Of a stretch of DNA of 64,000 nt, positions 18,280 through 27,700 are shown in pieces. The position numbers were made by a program, and so were the translations under genes. The notes below the pieces were generated by a model, which was not told the origin of the DNA, ran no database searches, and worked only from the letters and a program-made list of their open reading frames with translations. Each line of letters starts with the position of its first letter. Within the stretch, counting starts at the first letter, position 1. This DNA is from an uncultured Dehalococcoidia bacterium (GTDB lineage: Bacteria > Chloroflexota > Dehalococcoidia > Lucifugimonadales > Lucifugimonadaceae), in assembly GCA_951812795.1 (NCBI GenBank), contig OX638325.1:1424277-1488276 (forward strand), read 5' to 3'.

Positions 18280-19332
18280 CTAGTCGTAGACCATGATGGC
18301 GCGGCCTAGGATTTCGCCGTTTTGGAGGTCGTCGCAGGCCTCGTTTATCTGGTCTAGCGTGTAGCGTCGGGTGACGAGCTTGTCGAGGGGGAATTTGCCT
18401 TCGTGGTGCCAGCGGAGGAACTGATCGAAATCCTTTTTGGGGTAGGTTGCGCCCAAGGAGCCTCGGTACTGCTTCTGGTGGTACATAAATTGACCGGGGT
18501 CGACGGTCATTTGCGGTGCTGGCATTCCGATGAGGACTGCCATTCCGCCGTGGTTGTCGGCGCCGGGACCACCGCCGCGGACGGTCGGTAGGATCTGTTC
18601 GCTGGTGATCTGGAGGCCGATAGCGTCAAAGGCGTAGTCGGTGCCGCCGCCGGTGATCTCGTGGATCGCCTCGATCGGGTCGGTTTCCATGGCGTTGACG
18701 GTGTGCGTCGCGCCCATCTCTTTGGCGTATTCGAGCTTGGAGTCTTCGATGTCGACGGCGATTAGGGGGTACGCCTCGAGTATGCTGGCCATGATGAGGG
18801 CGGAGGTTCCAACACCGCCGATGCCGTAGATGGCTACGGAGTCTCCGGGTCGGACGCGCGCGGTGTTCAGGACCGCGCCGGCGCCGGTGAGGACGGCGCA
18901 TCCGACGATGGACGAGATGTCTTTGGGGTTGTCATCGTCGATCGGGACGACGTATCCGCCCCATACAAGGGCGTCTTCGCCCCAAGTGTAGGTAGCGCCG
19001 TTGAGGGGTTCTTCGCGGTAGGTTGCGCCGCTGAGTTCGGGAGTCCATCGCCCTTGGATCGGGTCTTTGGGAACCCAGGTCACGATCGCGAGATCGCCCT
19101 CCTTGACATGGGAGACGTCGGCGCCTACAGAGATGACCGTTCCGGTACCTTCGTGCCCTAGGAGGGATGGCGTCGGAGTTTGCGGGTTGTGCATCTGGTG
19201 GAGCTGCGAGTGGCAGACACCGCTAGAGTGCAGTTTGACGTGAACTTGATCGGCGCGTGGATCCGGGAGTTCGATTTCGTCGACCGCCAAGGGCTTGCCG
19301 TGTTCGACGTGGATTGCTGCCTTGCTTCTCAT
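18280..19332 (-). CDS. Zinc-type medium-chain alcohol dehydrogenase
   Basis: An MDR-superfamily dehydrogenase of 350 residues. The catalytic zinc region is SGVCHSQLHQM and LLGHEGTGTV; the Rossmann fold is GIGGVGTSALIMAS. The stretch that carries the four structural-zinc Cys in classic ADHs has none here, so only the catalytic zinc is expected. It resembles class III/formaldehyde-type enzymes in overall layout but the substrate is unknown. It is followed closely by an aldo/keto reductase gene. Confidence 0.9.
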   Translation of the reverse strand: MRSKAAIHVEHGKPLAVDEIELPDPRADQVHVKLHSSGVCHSQLHQMHNPQTPTPSLLGHEGTGTVISVGADVSHVKEGDLAIVTWVPKDPIQGRWTPELSGATYREEPLNGATYTWGEDALVWGGYVVPIDDDNPKDISSIVGCAVLTGAGAVLNTARVRPGDSVAIYGIGGVGTSALIMASILEAYPLIAVDIEDSKLEYAKEMGATHTVNAMETDPIEAIHEITGGGTDYAFDAIGLQITSEQILPTVRGGGPGADNHGGMAVLIGMPAPQMTVDPGQFMYHQKQYRGSLGATYPKKDFDQFLRWHHEGKFPLDKLVTRRYTLDQINEACDDLQNGEILGRAIMVYD

Positions 19333-19460
19333 GTTGATGAGCTCCTAGCGAGGAATCGGGATGTGTTTGGTATAGGACCCGTAATCGTTACTGCCAACAT
19401 GATATGCGTTGAGGCGAATTACCGAAGGCATTTCTAGGCAGAGTCTCTTGGTTTCGTTTG

Positions 19461-20138
19461 TTACTGTCCGGCGGTTAGATCTAGAGTGACTTCGCAGGCT
19501 TGAAGGGCGCCGAGCAGTGGCGACAAAGCCATGATGTTTAGCGTTTGAGCTTGTTGCTCTTCGGTGATTGTGAAGAACGCCATGAGCTGTTCGACGCCGG
19601 ATTGTTCGATGACGCAGGCCGCATCATCTCGTGAGATCTGCGCCACGATCGGTGCGAATCTTTCAGGCATCACACCGCAATGGGACAGGGGTTCGGCCGC
19701 GTCGAGCAGATCGAGTATGTGATCGGGCATGGCGCCCTCTCCAGTGATGAGCGCTTCAATTGCAGCGAAGACTTTGACGACGGTCGCCGCGTCCGCGTGC
19801 TCTTCGATGCATGCGGCGTCGTGCGCGGATAAACCGGCGGGACTGATTTCATCGATCGAGTCAGCCGCGGGCTCTTCTGGGGCTTCGGTTGGCTCGGGAG
19901 TCGCGGTCGGCGGCACTGGCGTTGCGGTTGGCGGCACAGGAATCGGCGTGGGTGGTACGGGTGTCGGTGTCGGAGGTACCGGAGTGGCAGTCGGCGGTAC
20001 TGGGGTCGCGGTAGGAGGTACCGGGGTCGACGTTGGTTCAGGAGAGGAACATGCGGTCAAGACGATTGTCATCGTTGCAACGAGCACCGCCAGGACGACA
20101 CTGATACGAACTATTTTGGCTTTGGTTGTCGGATTCAT
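19461..20138 (-). CDS. Lipoprotein with Pro-Thr-Ala-Thr-Pro linker
   Basis: The ATG at 20138 is preceded by GAGGA seven bases upstream, which fixes the start. The signal peptide ends in the lipobox LTAC with Cys30 as the lipidation site. A linker of about seven PVPPTxTP units follows, a style common in Chloroflexota lipoproteins, where it probably spans or lies along the envelope. The C-terminal ~130 residues are helical, with four Cys ([29 protein letters not shown]) in two similar halves, which hints at an internally duplicated disulfide-stabilised domain. No known function. Confidence 0.85.
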   Translation of the reverse strand: MNPTTKAKIVRISVVLAVLVATMTIVLTACSSPEPTSTPVPPTATPVPPTATPVPPTPTPVPPTPIPVPPTATPVPPTATPEPTEAPEEPAADSIDEISPAGLSAHDAACIEEHADAATVVKVFAAIEALITGEGAMPDHILDLLDAAEPLSHCGVMPERFAPIVAQISRDDAACVIEQSGVEQLMAFFTITEEQQAQTLNIMALSPLLGALQACEVTLDLTAGQ

Positions 20139-20166
20139 GTCACATCCTCGTACTGTTGTATCGACG

Positions 20167-21411
20167 TCAACCAGATGATCCGAGCAAGTGTTGCCGGAGA
20201 GTGCCGAACGCGTACATCGCCGCCCGCCTGCGGTCGGGCGCACCACTGCCGGCCGACCTCGCATGACGTGTCTCGGTCTTTTCGGCGTCGCAGATCACGA
20301 TGTAGGTGTCGCCGCGCCCGAGGTTGACTGCGCTGCTTTCCGTTTCGGCCGATTCGGGAATGCCGTGGACCGCGACGCCAATCGACGCACCAGAGTGTTC
20401 CCGGATTGCGCGTGCTAGTGCGATCGCACGTTTTTCGCCGACGATCTCGTTACCGTTCTGGGTGCCTATCAAACGATCACCCGGCAAGTCGGTGTTTGCG
20501 ACGATGGCTTCAAGGAACCTATCGCCGGCCGCGGTCCTCATGGAATCCGAGACGGCACCTGCGCTGAGGTCTTCGTAAACAGCGACCGTTGCTTCGCGTT
20601 CCCGCAACATGGCGCCGATAACGCTCTCAATCGTTTCGTCGTCGACACCGAAAATATGGTCGCCTAGGAGCTCGCGGACTTGGTGCTCCATTGGTTGTAT
20701 AAGTTCTATCGCTGCATCAATCGTGGCGGCGCGGGCTGCGATCCGGACATCGACCTGACCAGGACGTGCGAGTACGCCAACCGTTGGGTTGGATGATTCG
20801 GCGATGAGATGTCCGATCTCGTGATCGACTGCGCTTTCGCCGAGATCGGCAACTTTGAGGACTCGGTAGTGGATCGTCTCTCCGAGATCGTACTTCTTTT
20901 GCAGATATGGAATTATCTCGTTGGTCATGAGCCACTTCATCTCGAACGGGACGCCGGGAAGGCTGATGATGGTGCCTTTGTCGGATTCAACCATGAATGC
21001 GGGAGCAGTGCCGTTGGGGTTGCGGATCACGGTGGCGCCGTCGGGGATCTGGGCTTGACGCTCGTTGTTTTTGGTAAGGATGAATCCGCGGTTCTGGAAT
21101 CGCTCATGGAGTTCGATTAGGGAAGCAGGGTCAGTAACGACGTCGACGTCGAAGACATCTGCGACGGCTTCTCGGGTCAGATCGTCTTGTGTCGGTCCGA
21201 TACCGCCTCCCGTGATCACTACATCTGCGCGCTGAAGTGCGATGCGCAGTACCTCCGTCATGCGGTTCAGGTTGTCACCTACGCACGACTTGTAGTAGAC
21301 GTTTGCGCCGTTTTCTGCTAGTCGCTGCGAGATCCACGCCGAGTTGGTGTCGACGATCTGGCCCAACAAAAGTTCCGAGCCGATGGAGACGATTTCAACG
21401 TTTACTGACAT
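20167..21411 (-). CDS. cinA: CinA-like protein with degenerate C-terminal domain
   Basis: The start [17 protein letters not shown] at 21411 gives the normal CinA N-terminus. The molybdopterin-binding-like fold is clear: [20 protein letters not shown] and [13 protein letters not shown]. In bacteria this domain works on pyridine-nucleotide or ADP-ribose products. The C-terminal domain, normally a nicotinamide-nucleotide deamidase beginning AESCTGG, instead reads [13 protein letters not shown], and the usual GP-GG segment is missing. The deamidase half is therefore probably inactive or altered. Length of 414 is normal. Confidence 0.85.
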   Translation of the reverse strand: MSVNVEIVSIGSELLLGQIVDTNSAWISQRLAENGANVYYKSCVGDNLNRMTEVLRIALQRADVVITGGGIGPTQDDLTREAVADVFDVDVVTDPASLIELHERFQNRGFILTKNNERQAQIPDGATVIRNPNGTAPAFMVESDKGTIISLPGVPFEMKWLMTNEIIPYLQKKYDLGETIHYRVLKVADLGESAVDHEIGHLIAESSNPTVGVLARPGQVDVRIAARAATIDAAIELIQPMEHQVRELLGDHIFGVDDETIESVIGAMLREREATVAVYEDLSAGAVSDSMRTAAGDRFLEAIVANTDLPGDRLIGTQNGNEIVGEKRAIALARAIREHSGASIGVAVHGIPESAETESSAVNLGRGDTYIVICDAEKTETRHARSAGSGAPDRRRAAMYAFGTLRQHLLGSSG

Positions 21412-21522
21412 GTGACTGCTGAGTCGCTTGCTTGAGATGCCGTGCCGATGTCCATTATGCACCAATGAGCGCAGGTGCCACGAAACACGCGTAGTCTGGT
21501 TTTTGGATTTTCAGCGCAAGAG

Positions 21523-21562
21523 TTGACAAACGTTCTAACAAGATATATGTTCTAAATAGAAC
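21523..21562 (+). promoter_or_regulatory. Sigma-70-like promoter with palindromic operator
   Basis: TTGACA at 21523-21528 is a perfect -35 box; TATGTT at 21546-21551 is a fair -10 with 17-bp spacing. Overlapping the -10 is the palindrome GTTCTAAATAGAAC at 21549-21562, and a further GTTCTAA half-site lies at 21532. The overlap with the -10 suggests repression. The bound regulator is unknown. Confidence 0.65.
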
Positions 21563-21591
21563 ACCGTTTCCATAGAGATAGGACAGATTGG

Positions 21592-22299
21592 ATGACAACA
21601 CAGATTTTGGAACGCAATTTGCTTAAGGCGCCGCGACGTCGGCATGATCCACATGAACTGGACATCGTGGTGCAGGGGGGCGATGCGGCGACGCTTGAGC
21701 GGTTGCCGGTAGATTTCGACATTGACGCTGAGTTGCGGATGCTCACCCAGGGATCGATCGAATTCATCGACGATCGTGAAGTCCTCGGTCAGCGAATCAT
21801 GCAATCCGCGGCATCGCAGGAATTCGGCTCGTTCGCCGTCAAGTGCCGATCAGTATCGCATGCGACCGACTTTTCGACTCCGATGCGGAGCTTGTTGCTG
21901 ACGCTTTCCTCAGCATTCGGCGGAATGAGCGCCACTATCTCACCATCGTTGAATTTGCACACTTGGCCGGCTATGGACATGTTGGTCGCGGCGCTCGCAA
22001 AATCAGGCGCTGACGAGCTTTGGCAACCGATTGGTGAACGTAGCATCAGCGTGGGCGCGGCACGGCACATTTTCGTCAGCGTAGACAATCCTGTCTGCGA
22101 CCATGCGACCAATGTCTTTCCGAGCTTGCTAGTCGAGATCGTAGGCGCGCATCTGATCGATCCGGAGTGGTTCGACCGAGTCGTTGCTCCGCGGTGTCGT
22201 GACGAGGCGTTGACCTTTGTTTACTACGGACAGTCTGGATTTGATGGATCGTTATTCGAACGTGCATGGCAGGACTGCCAAGTCAGAGGAATCGTATGA
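21592..22299 (+). CDS. Protein of unknown function behind a palindromic operator
   Basis: A 235-residue protein I do not recognise. It has no signal peptide or membrane segment. The N-terminal part is basic (LKAPRRRHDPHEL), the middle contains a Ser/Thr-rich stretch (SRSVSHATDFSTPMRSLLLTLSSAFGG-like region around residues 85-110) and the C-terminal part ends in an acidic/aromatic region (DGSLFERAW). Three bases separate it from the Cys-rich HTH gene, so the two form one transcription unit driven by the promoter at 21523. An induced, stress- or element-linked role is possible but unproven. Confidence 0.6.
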   Translation: MTTQILERNLLKAPRRRHDPHELDIVVQGGDAATLERLPVDFDIDAELRMLTQGSIEFIDDREVLGQRIMQSAASQEFGSFAVKCRSVSHATDFSTPMRSLLLTLSSAFGGMSATISPSLNLHTWPAMDMLVAALAKSGADELWQPIGERSISVGAARHIFVSVDNPVCDHATNVFPSLLVEIVGAHLIDPEWFDRVVAPRCRDEALTFVYYGQSGFDGSLFERAWQDCQVRGIV

Positions 22300-22302
22300 G
22301 AG

Positions 22303-22752
22303 ATGCGTGCGGCCAGTTACGAGCAGATCAATCAGACAAATACGAGCCAGAGCAGAAAACGCAAACGTTTGGCCAACTCCTACAGCACCGACAAAGGCCT
22401 ACCAGAGAACTGCGACTACACCGACACCGGTTGCGACTTGGCGCCGTCGTGCCTAGAGTGTCCGCTAGCGCTCTGCAAATACGACGACCCGAATTGGGGT
22501 CGCCGCAACCGGACGACCATGCGGGATCAAGAGATCGTACGACTGCGCGGGCAAGGCTTGAAGGTTTCGCAGATAGCTAAGATCGTCAAGACTAGCGAAC
22601 GGACAGTGTACCGCGTTGCTCTGCGCGAAGGAATTCACGTACCGGTGACAACTCAGAGGCGTCGCAGATCAAACAGGGGCCGGGAACGGCCGCCTACTGT
22701 GCAAGTCGCCGATTGGCATCAGTACCGCATGCCAGAAGCCGCGGCTGGCTGA
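22303..22752 (+). CDS. Cys-cluster protein with C-terminal helix-turn-helix
   Basis: The 149-residue protein has five Cys packed in CDYTDTGCDLAPSC and CLECPLALC, a likely zinc or iron-sulfur site, followed by a helix-turn-helix of the Hin/sigma-region-4 kind: EIVRLRGQGLKVSQIAKIV then SERTVYRVA. The tail is rich in Arg. I recall similar 'SCLxCPLxxC' proteins beside phage-related or repeat-linked genes in Chloroflexota, but cannot check this. Being in one unit with the preceding gene, it may be the regulator that binds the GTTCT-N4-AGAAC palindrome upstream. Confidence 0.65.
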   Translation: MRAASYEQINQTNTSQSRKRKRLANSYSTDKGLPENCDYTDTGCDLAPSCLECPLALCKYDDPNWGRRNRTTMRDQEIVRLRGQGLKVSQIAKIVKTSERTVYRVALREGIHVPVTTQRRRRSNRGRERPPTVQVADWHQYRMPEAAAG

Positions 22753-23142
22753 GGCGCGTGACATCCGCGGTTGTTGCGACGCCAAATTCCGCGTAACTAC
22801 CGGGCGTGTGAAAATCGAAACTCGGAGATCAGGATCTTCCGTTGATTTTGTTCTACCCCGCGACGCGAGACCATTGCAATACTCGGTCATTCCGGCGAAA
22901 GCCGGAATCCAGAGGGGCGGTGCAATCGGGGCCCGGTCGCCAAAACGGTCGCTTCGTCACCCCGATCACGGGTTTGGCGATGGTCTCGCGACGCGGGTTC
23001 CGTCTGATCAGATCCGAAGCGATTGGTACGACCATTATCGGCAAGCAGCTTGAAATTCGGTCGTATCCGTTGAACCTAAACATCGCGGAAGCGCATAGAA
23101 TTCACGGCATCGATTCTTCGATGTCAGCCAAGGACATTTGCC
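22753..23142. other. 390-bp gene-free stretch upstream of the GMC oxidoreductase
   Basis: Most of this stretch is a dispersed repeat (22887-23010, listed separately). The remaining bases show no supported gene; those directly upstream of 23143 should hold the promoter of the oxidoreductase. Confidence 0.6.
22887..23010. repeat. Dispersed repeat with palindromic end, copy shared with 46072-46190
   Basis: Starts with the hairpin ATTCCGGCGAAAGCCGGAAT (22889-22908), then CCAGAGGGGCGGTGC, then about 90 bases that match the reverse complement of 46072-46150 with scattered differences (for example AAACGGTCGC and GATCAC-GGTTT blocks). The hairpin alone belongs to the module A family found at 9319, 35252, 46164 and 52435. 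Confidence 0.75.
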
Positions 23143-24687
23143 GTGAAGTACGACGTGGTGATCGTGGGCGCCGGTTCAGCCGGTTGCGTATTGGCTTCCA
23201 GGTTGTCGGAGGACCGCAACCGTAACGTCTTGCTCCTCGAGGCGGGACCCGATTATCCGGATGTCAACTCGATGCCGGACCAAATCAAGTACGGCGTTCA
23301 AGCCTGGTACGAGTCGTACGACATCGATGAGCACACATGGGGCTATAAGGCACTGGCGACGCCGTTGCAGGAACCGTTCAAACTTCCACGCGGCAAGGTG
23401 GTAGGCGGATCGAGCGCCATCAACGGACAGATTTGGTTCCGCGGCATCCCGGAGGATTACGACGACTGGGCGGCCGAGGGCAACGAAGGTTGGGGGTATC
23501 TCGACGTTCTCCCCTATTTTCGGAAGATCGAGACGGATCTCGACTTTCCGGGCGACGACTTTCACGGCTCTGATGGCCCGATACCGGTGCGTCGCTACAA
23601 AGAGGACGAGTTGTTCGCAAGCCCGAAGGCGTTTATAGATGCGTGCCAAGCGGCGGGATATCCGTTCACGCATGATCACAACCACCCGGAGTCGACTGGT
23701 GTCGGTTACTTGGTTGTGAATCGCATCAACGATATACGCATGAGCACTGCGGTAACGTATCTGCAAATGGCGCGGGACCGGATGAATCTCACTGTGCGAT
23801 CAGACGTGCTGGTTCACCGAGTTTTGATCGAGAAGGGTAGAGCCGTCGGAGTCGAGGTCGAATCGGGTGGTGAGACCTATCGTGTGGAATCGGAACTCAC
23901 GATTTTGAGCGGAGGAGCCATCAATTCGCCACAACTATTGATGCTCTCGGGCGTCGGGCCTGCCGGCCACTTGTCGGAAAACGGCATCTCAGTGATCGCT
24001 GATGTTCCAGGTGTCGGGCAGAACCTTCGAGACCATATCGCGGTTTTCGTCAAGTGCGAGAGCGATCTTGAGGAACCAGTTCCCGAGCGTCCAGCGCCGC
24101 TCCAGATCGGGATGCGTTACACGACGCCGGGTTCGCCCTACCGCAACGACATGCACATGCGTCCGATATCGATAAGAACCGAGCACGTACCGGCAGATTT
24201 CGATCCCTCGATAGCCAAAACCCCGACTGGTTTCAGCATCGCGTTGCAGAAGGCGGTCGGTAAGGGCGAGCTTCGTTTGGCGACAACAGATCCGCATGAT
24301 CAACCGATCCTCGACTATCGCTACCTAAGCGAGCCGTTCGACATGGAGCGGATGCGGGGCGCGGTGCGACTCAGTGCGGAGCTAACGGAGATGCCCGAGT
24401 ACGCACCCGCGATGATGCGAAGGGTAGATCCTACCGACGATGTGTTGTTCGATGATGAGGCTCTCAACAAATGGCTGCTTTCAAATGTGCGGACGCAGCA
24501 CCACTCGTCAGGAACTTGCAAGATGGGGCCGTCGTCCGATCCGATGGCGGTAGTGTCGCCGGAGTGCGAGATGCATGCGGTTGACGGGTTGATGGTCGTG
24601 GACGCGTCGGTGATGCCGGACGTGATTCGGGCAAATACGAACGCCACGACGATCATGATTGCGGAGAAGGTGGCGGCGGGGATGTGA
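23143..24687 (+). CDS. GMC family FAD-dependent oxidoreductase (choline-dehydrogenase-like)
   Basis: The protein opens with the FAD-binding DVVIVGAGSAGCVLASRLSE and LLLEAGPDYPD. The GMC signature 1 (PRGKVVGGSSAINGQIWFRG) and signature 2 region (SGGAINSPQLLMLSGVG) are present. The C-terminal catalytic His lies in HHSSGTCKMG, and the end ANTNATTIMIAEKVA is canonical. GMC enzymes oxidise alcohols such as choline; the exact substrate is unknown. The start is GTG. Length (514) is normal. It converges with the large helicase gene. Confidence 0.95.
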   Translation: MKYDVVIVGAGSAGCVLASRLSEDRNRNVLLLEAGPDYPDVNSMPDQIKYGVQAWYESYDIDEHTWGYKALATPLQEPFKLPRGKVVGGSSAINGQIWFRGIPEDYDDWAAEGNEGWGYLDVLPYFRKIETDLDFPGDDFHGSDGPIPVRRYKEDELFASPKAFIDACQAAGYPFTHDHNHPESTGVGYLVVNRINDIRMSTAVTYLQMARDRMNLTVRSDVLVHRVLIEKGRAVGVEVESGGETYRVESELTILSGGAINSPQLLMLSGVGPAGHLSENGISVIADVPGVGQNLRDHIAVFVKCESDLEEPVPERPAPLQIGMRYTTPGSPYRNDMHMRPISIRTEHVPADFDPSIAKTPTGFSIALQKAVGKGELRLATTDPHDQPILDYRYLSEPFDMERMRGAVRLSAELTEMPEYAPAMMRRVDPTDDVLFDDEALNKWLLSNVRTQHHSSGTCKMGPSSDPMAVVSPECEMHAVDGLMVVDASVMPDVIRANTNATTIMIAEKVAAGM

Positions 24688-24712
24688 TTTGGCGGAGATT
24701 TTCAGGTGGGAG

Positions 24713-27700
24713 TCAATCCCACAGCCATTCGAGCTCCGTGAAGGCGAGGTTGCGCTCGAAGTTGGCAATGTTGTCGTTGACGTCCAAGATCAAACATCGA
24801 TCGTTGCCGCCGTTTTTGATGCCGCGCAAGCCTCGCCCGATCATCTGGAAATTGAGATTGGGGCTGTATACGGGTCTGGCGACGATGATGGCTCGGGTTT
24901 TGGGCGCGTCGAATCCCTCGCGGAATACTCCATAGTTCACAAGAACATTCAAGTCTCCTGCTCTGAATTGCTCTACCACCTGACGACGCGTGTACCGATC
25001 AGTACCGCCAGATACGGCCCGTGCCGATATGCCATCGGCGTTCAGTATCGCGGCTAACGTTTGCGCATGTTCGACGGATGTCGCGAATATGAGTGTTGGC
25101 CATGTTTCAGGTTGGGAGGCGATGTGTTCCTTGTATGCGTCGATGATTCGTTCGGTGCGTTCGGCATCGCGGGCGATGCGGATTTCCGTTTTCGTCGATA
25201 GCCACGGAGTTTCCATAGCCTGTGCACGTTCTTCTTCGGACAAAGCGAATTCGCTTCCCTCGATCTCCATATGGGTAGCACGTGCCAATACCTGCATCTC
25301 CTGAAGTTCCCGCATAACCTTGTCGGCGTCGTCAGACAAAAAGGCACCGCGATCGAGTCGGTTTTGCCCGTACCGATTCGCGAGCCAGCGTGTCTCAGTT
25401 TCGCTGTAACCTCGATACGGAGTGGCAGTTAAACCAAGTAACAACGGCTCTTTTTCTCCGCTCCTAACGCGGAATCCCAGTTCCTCCATAACGGATGTGA
25501 ATGTTGGAGCTATCGATCGATGCGCTTCGTCAAACACAATAAGGCGGAAATCACGCAAGAAATCGTAATCGGAATTTCCGCGACTGAACTTACTGGAAAG
25601 CGTTTGAACTGAAGCGACCACTACGTGTCTGTCAGCGGCTGCCATAGGCGGTGGTTGCCCTTGCCACATTCGCGAAATCCTTAACATTTGGTCGCGCGGA
25701 CCCATTGCACGCCACACTTCTTGCCAAGCTTGAACAGCTTGTTCGCAGAGTTCGTCCCGATCGGCTACCCAAAGGACACCGCCGCTGAACCCATCTTCAG
25801 TGATGGCACTGACGATCCCTTCGACCGCAACGCGGGTTTTCCCGGAACCTGTCGGAAGACTGATCATCGCCCGTCGTTCCCCGAATATACCGTCGGAACT
25901 GCGCAACGTTTGACGCAGCTTTTCGACCACGATGCGTTGATAGCTATGTAACGGCGGTAGTTCGATCGGCCCGGGCACTTCCAAGAATGGATCGCGCCGC
26001 ACACTGCGTTCCCCAGCCCACTCAGGTGAGAAACCGAGCGATGTCCCGAATTGGATCGCGGGGCGTGAACCGGCCCATTGCTTCGGCGGATCGAGACGCG
26101 CGAGTGCGTGTCGATACTCCTTCAACGAGTTGGTGTGATACGTCGAGATGGCAGCACCCGCAACCTCTTTCCCTGGAAATCGTCTTCCATTGCGACTGTA
26201 GTATGTCGTCAACGCGTCAGGCAATCCTTCGAGCAACTCATCTCCCCCGACAGCCAGCAGCAGCTTCGACTCGGCATCGGGTTGTTCCCGTACTGCTTCG
26301 CGAGCAGCTCGAATTTCCTCGGGAGTGGGTTGGTTTAGGATGCCGAACCGCTCGCCATCGTCAAGCAAGATACTGAGTTCGTCAGTGATCGCATCCAGTT
26401 CGTCTTCACGGTCCATGTGAACGACGATGATGTCGTCGCCACGTTTGACATGATGCCACCCAAGGTCGTCACCGTACTCGTCATGAATTGCTTCACAGTG
26501 GATGATGTTGCACCCGCGATGTTCTTTTTCGAGGTGCTGAGACAACCCTGGCCAAGCTTCGGTAATTCGTACAGCGGGACCGGCGTTGATCGCGTATATG
26601 AGCTGCCTCACGGGCGCATCCTGCAAGTCAAAGAATTCCTTGATCCACTCGACATTCGGATGATCAAGCAGGAACTTCTGGGCTTCGCGGCTCTTAGGTG
26701 TTTCACCGAGTGCGTCTGTAAATGGGACGGTGCCAGTCGATGTTCGGATGCGACCATGTTCCACGAGAGCAGGAATTGCCAGTTGGGGTACGGGCATCGC
26801 ACCGTATTGACGCTGCGTGTCATGCCTGATTTCCCACAGCGAGAAAGTCGATTTATGAGAAATCAACACCTCGGTAAATCTAGTTTTGCCTTCTTCTGAC
26901 AAGAGCGAAAAGACGTGAATAGGACCTACTCCGTTGGTGCTATTGAAATCGACCTTCATCAGTTGAGGTCTTTGTCCAGTGTTTTTGTATCCGTGATCTT
27001 GGAATTCGTCGCTGTAATTTCTGAGATGATTCCTGTAACTGGGCTCCCCAAGCAAGTTCCAATCATCAAGAGGCCGATCCGCTATTCTCAGGGATTCAAT
27101 CAACACTATGTCGTGCGAATGAAAGCCAGTGTCCACTGCAATGATTCCATCTCGGCTGTTATCACCAGGCACGACTGCGCCGGGCAAAAGGACTGAATGA
27201 GCAGGTTTCCAGATCCCAGCGACGGTTTTTAAGGATAGGTTGGCTCGCCATCCAGAACGATTGACTATCATCCTTGCAGCGGTGTCAACATCAATGCTCC
27301 TGGATAGCTCCCAAAATGCGTCCCATTGATCGTCACTGACCTTTCGTGATTGGAACGAGTATTCCGGTATTGTTCTGTTCAGTAGTGATTCGAATCGGGT
27401 TTCAAAGGATGCCTCCTGTACGCCAAGTTCCAGGAGTTTCCGGCGGATTGATGGGTCGTTCGCCAACTCGACGTGAACCGGCAAACGTCCCGGCCAATCT
27501 GTGCCTTCCTCAGAGGGCAGATATAGTCTCCCACTCGGAGAAACGAAGTCTCCGTCCTGCGTTAGGATGATTTTGCCGTATCCTCGAAGTTCACGCTGAA
27601 CTTCGAAACGAGGCAAATCCACCGCAATCTGTATCGCCGCTTTGGAGGCTTTCATCGCTTCGTCGTCCGCGGTGCCGTCAACTAGGACTTCCAACCACTC

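Noticed and set aside
19860..20040. Regular 15-18 bp periodicity as a possible satellite
   Set aside because: It is coding: the period is the Pro-Thr-Ala-Thr-Pro linker of a lipoprotein with a clear signal peptide and ribosome-binding site.
21549..21562. Palindrome as a LexA (SOS) box
   Set aside because: The spacing GTTCT-N4-AGAAC is inverted relative to the Gram-positive GAAC-N4-GTTC box, and no SOS gene is adjacent. Kept only as an operator of unknown regulator.
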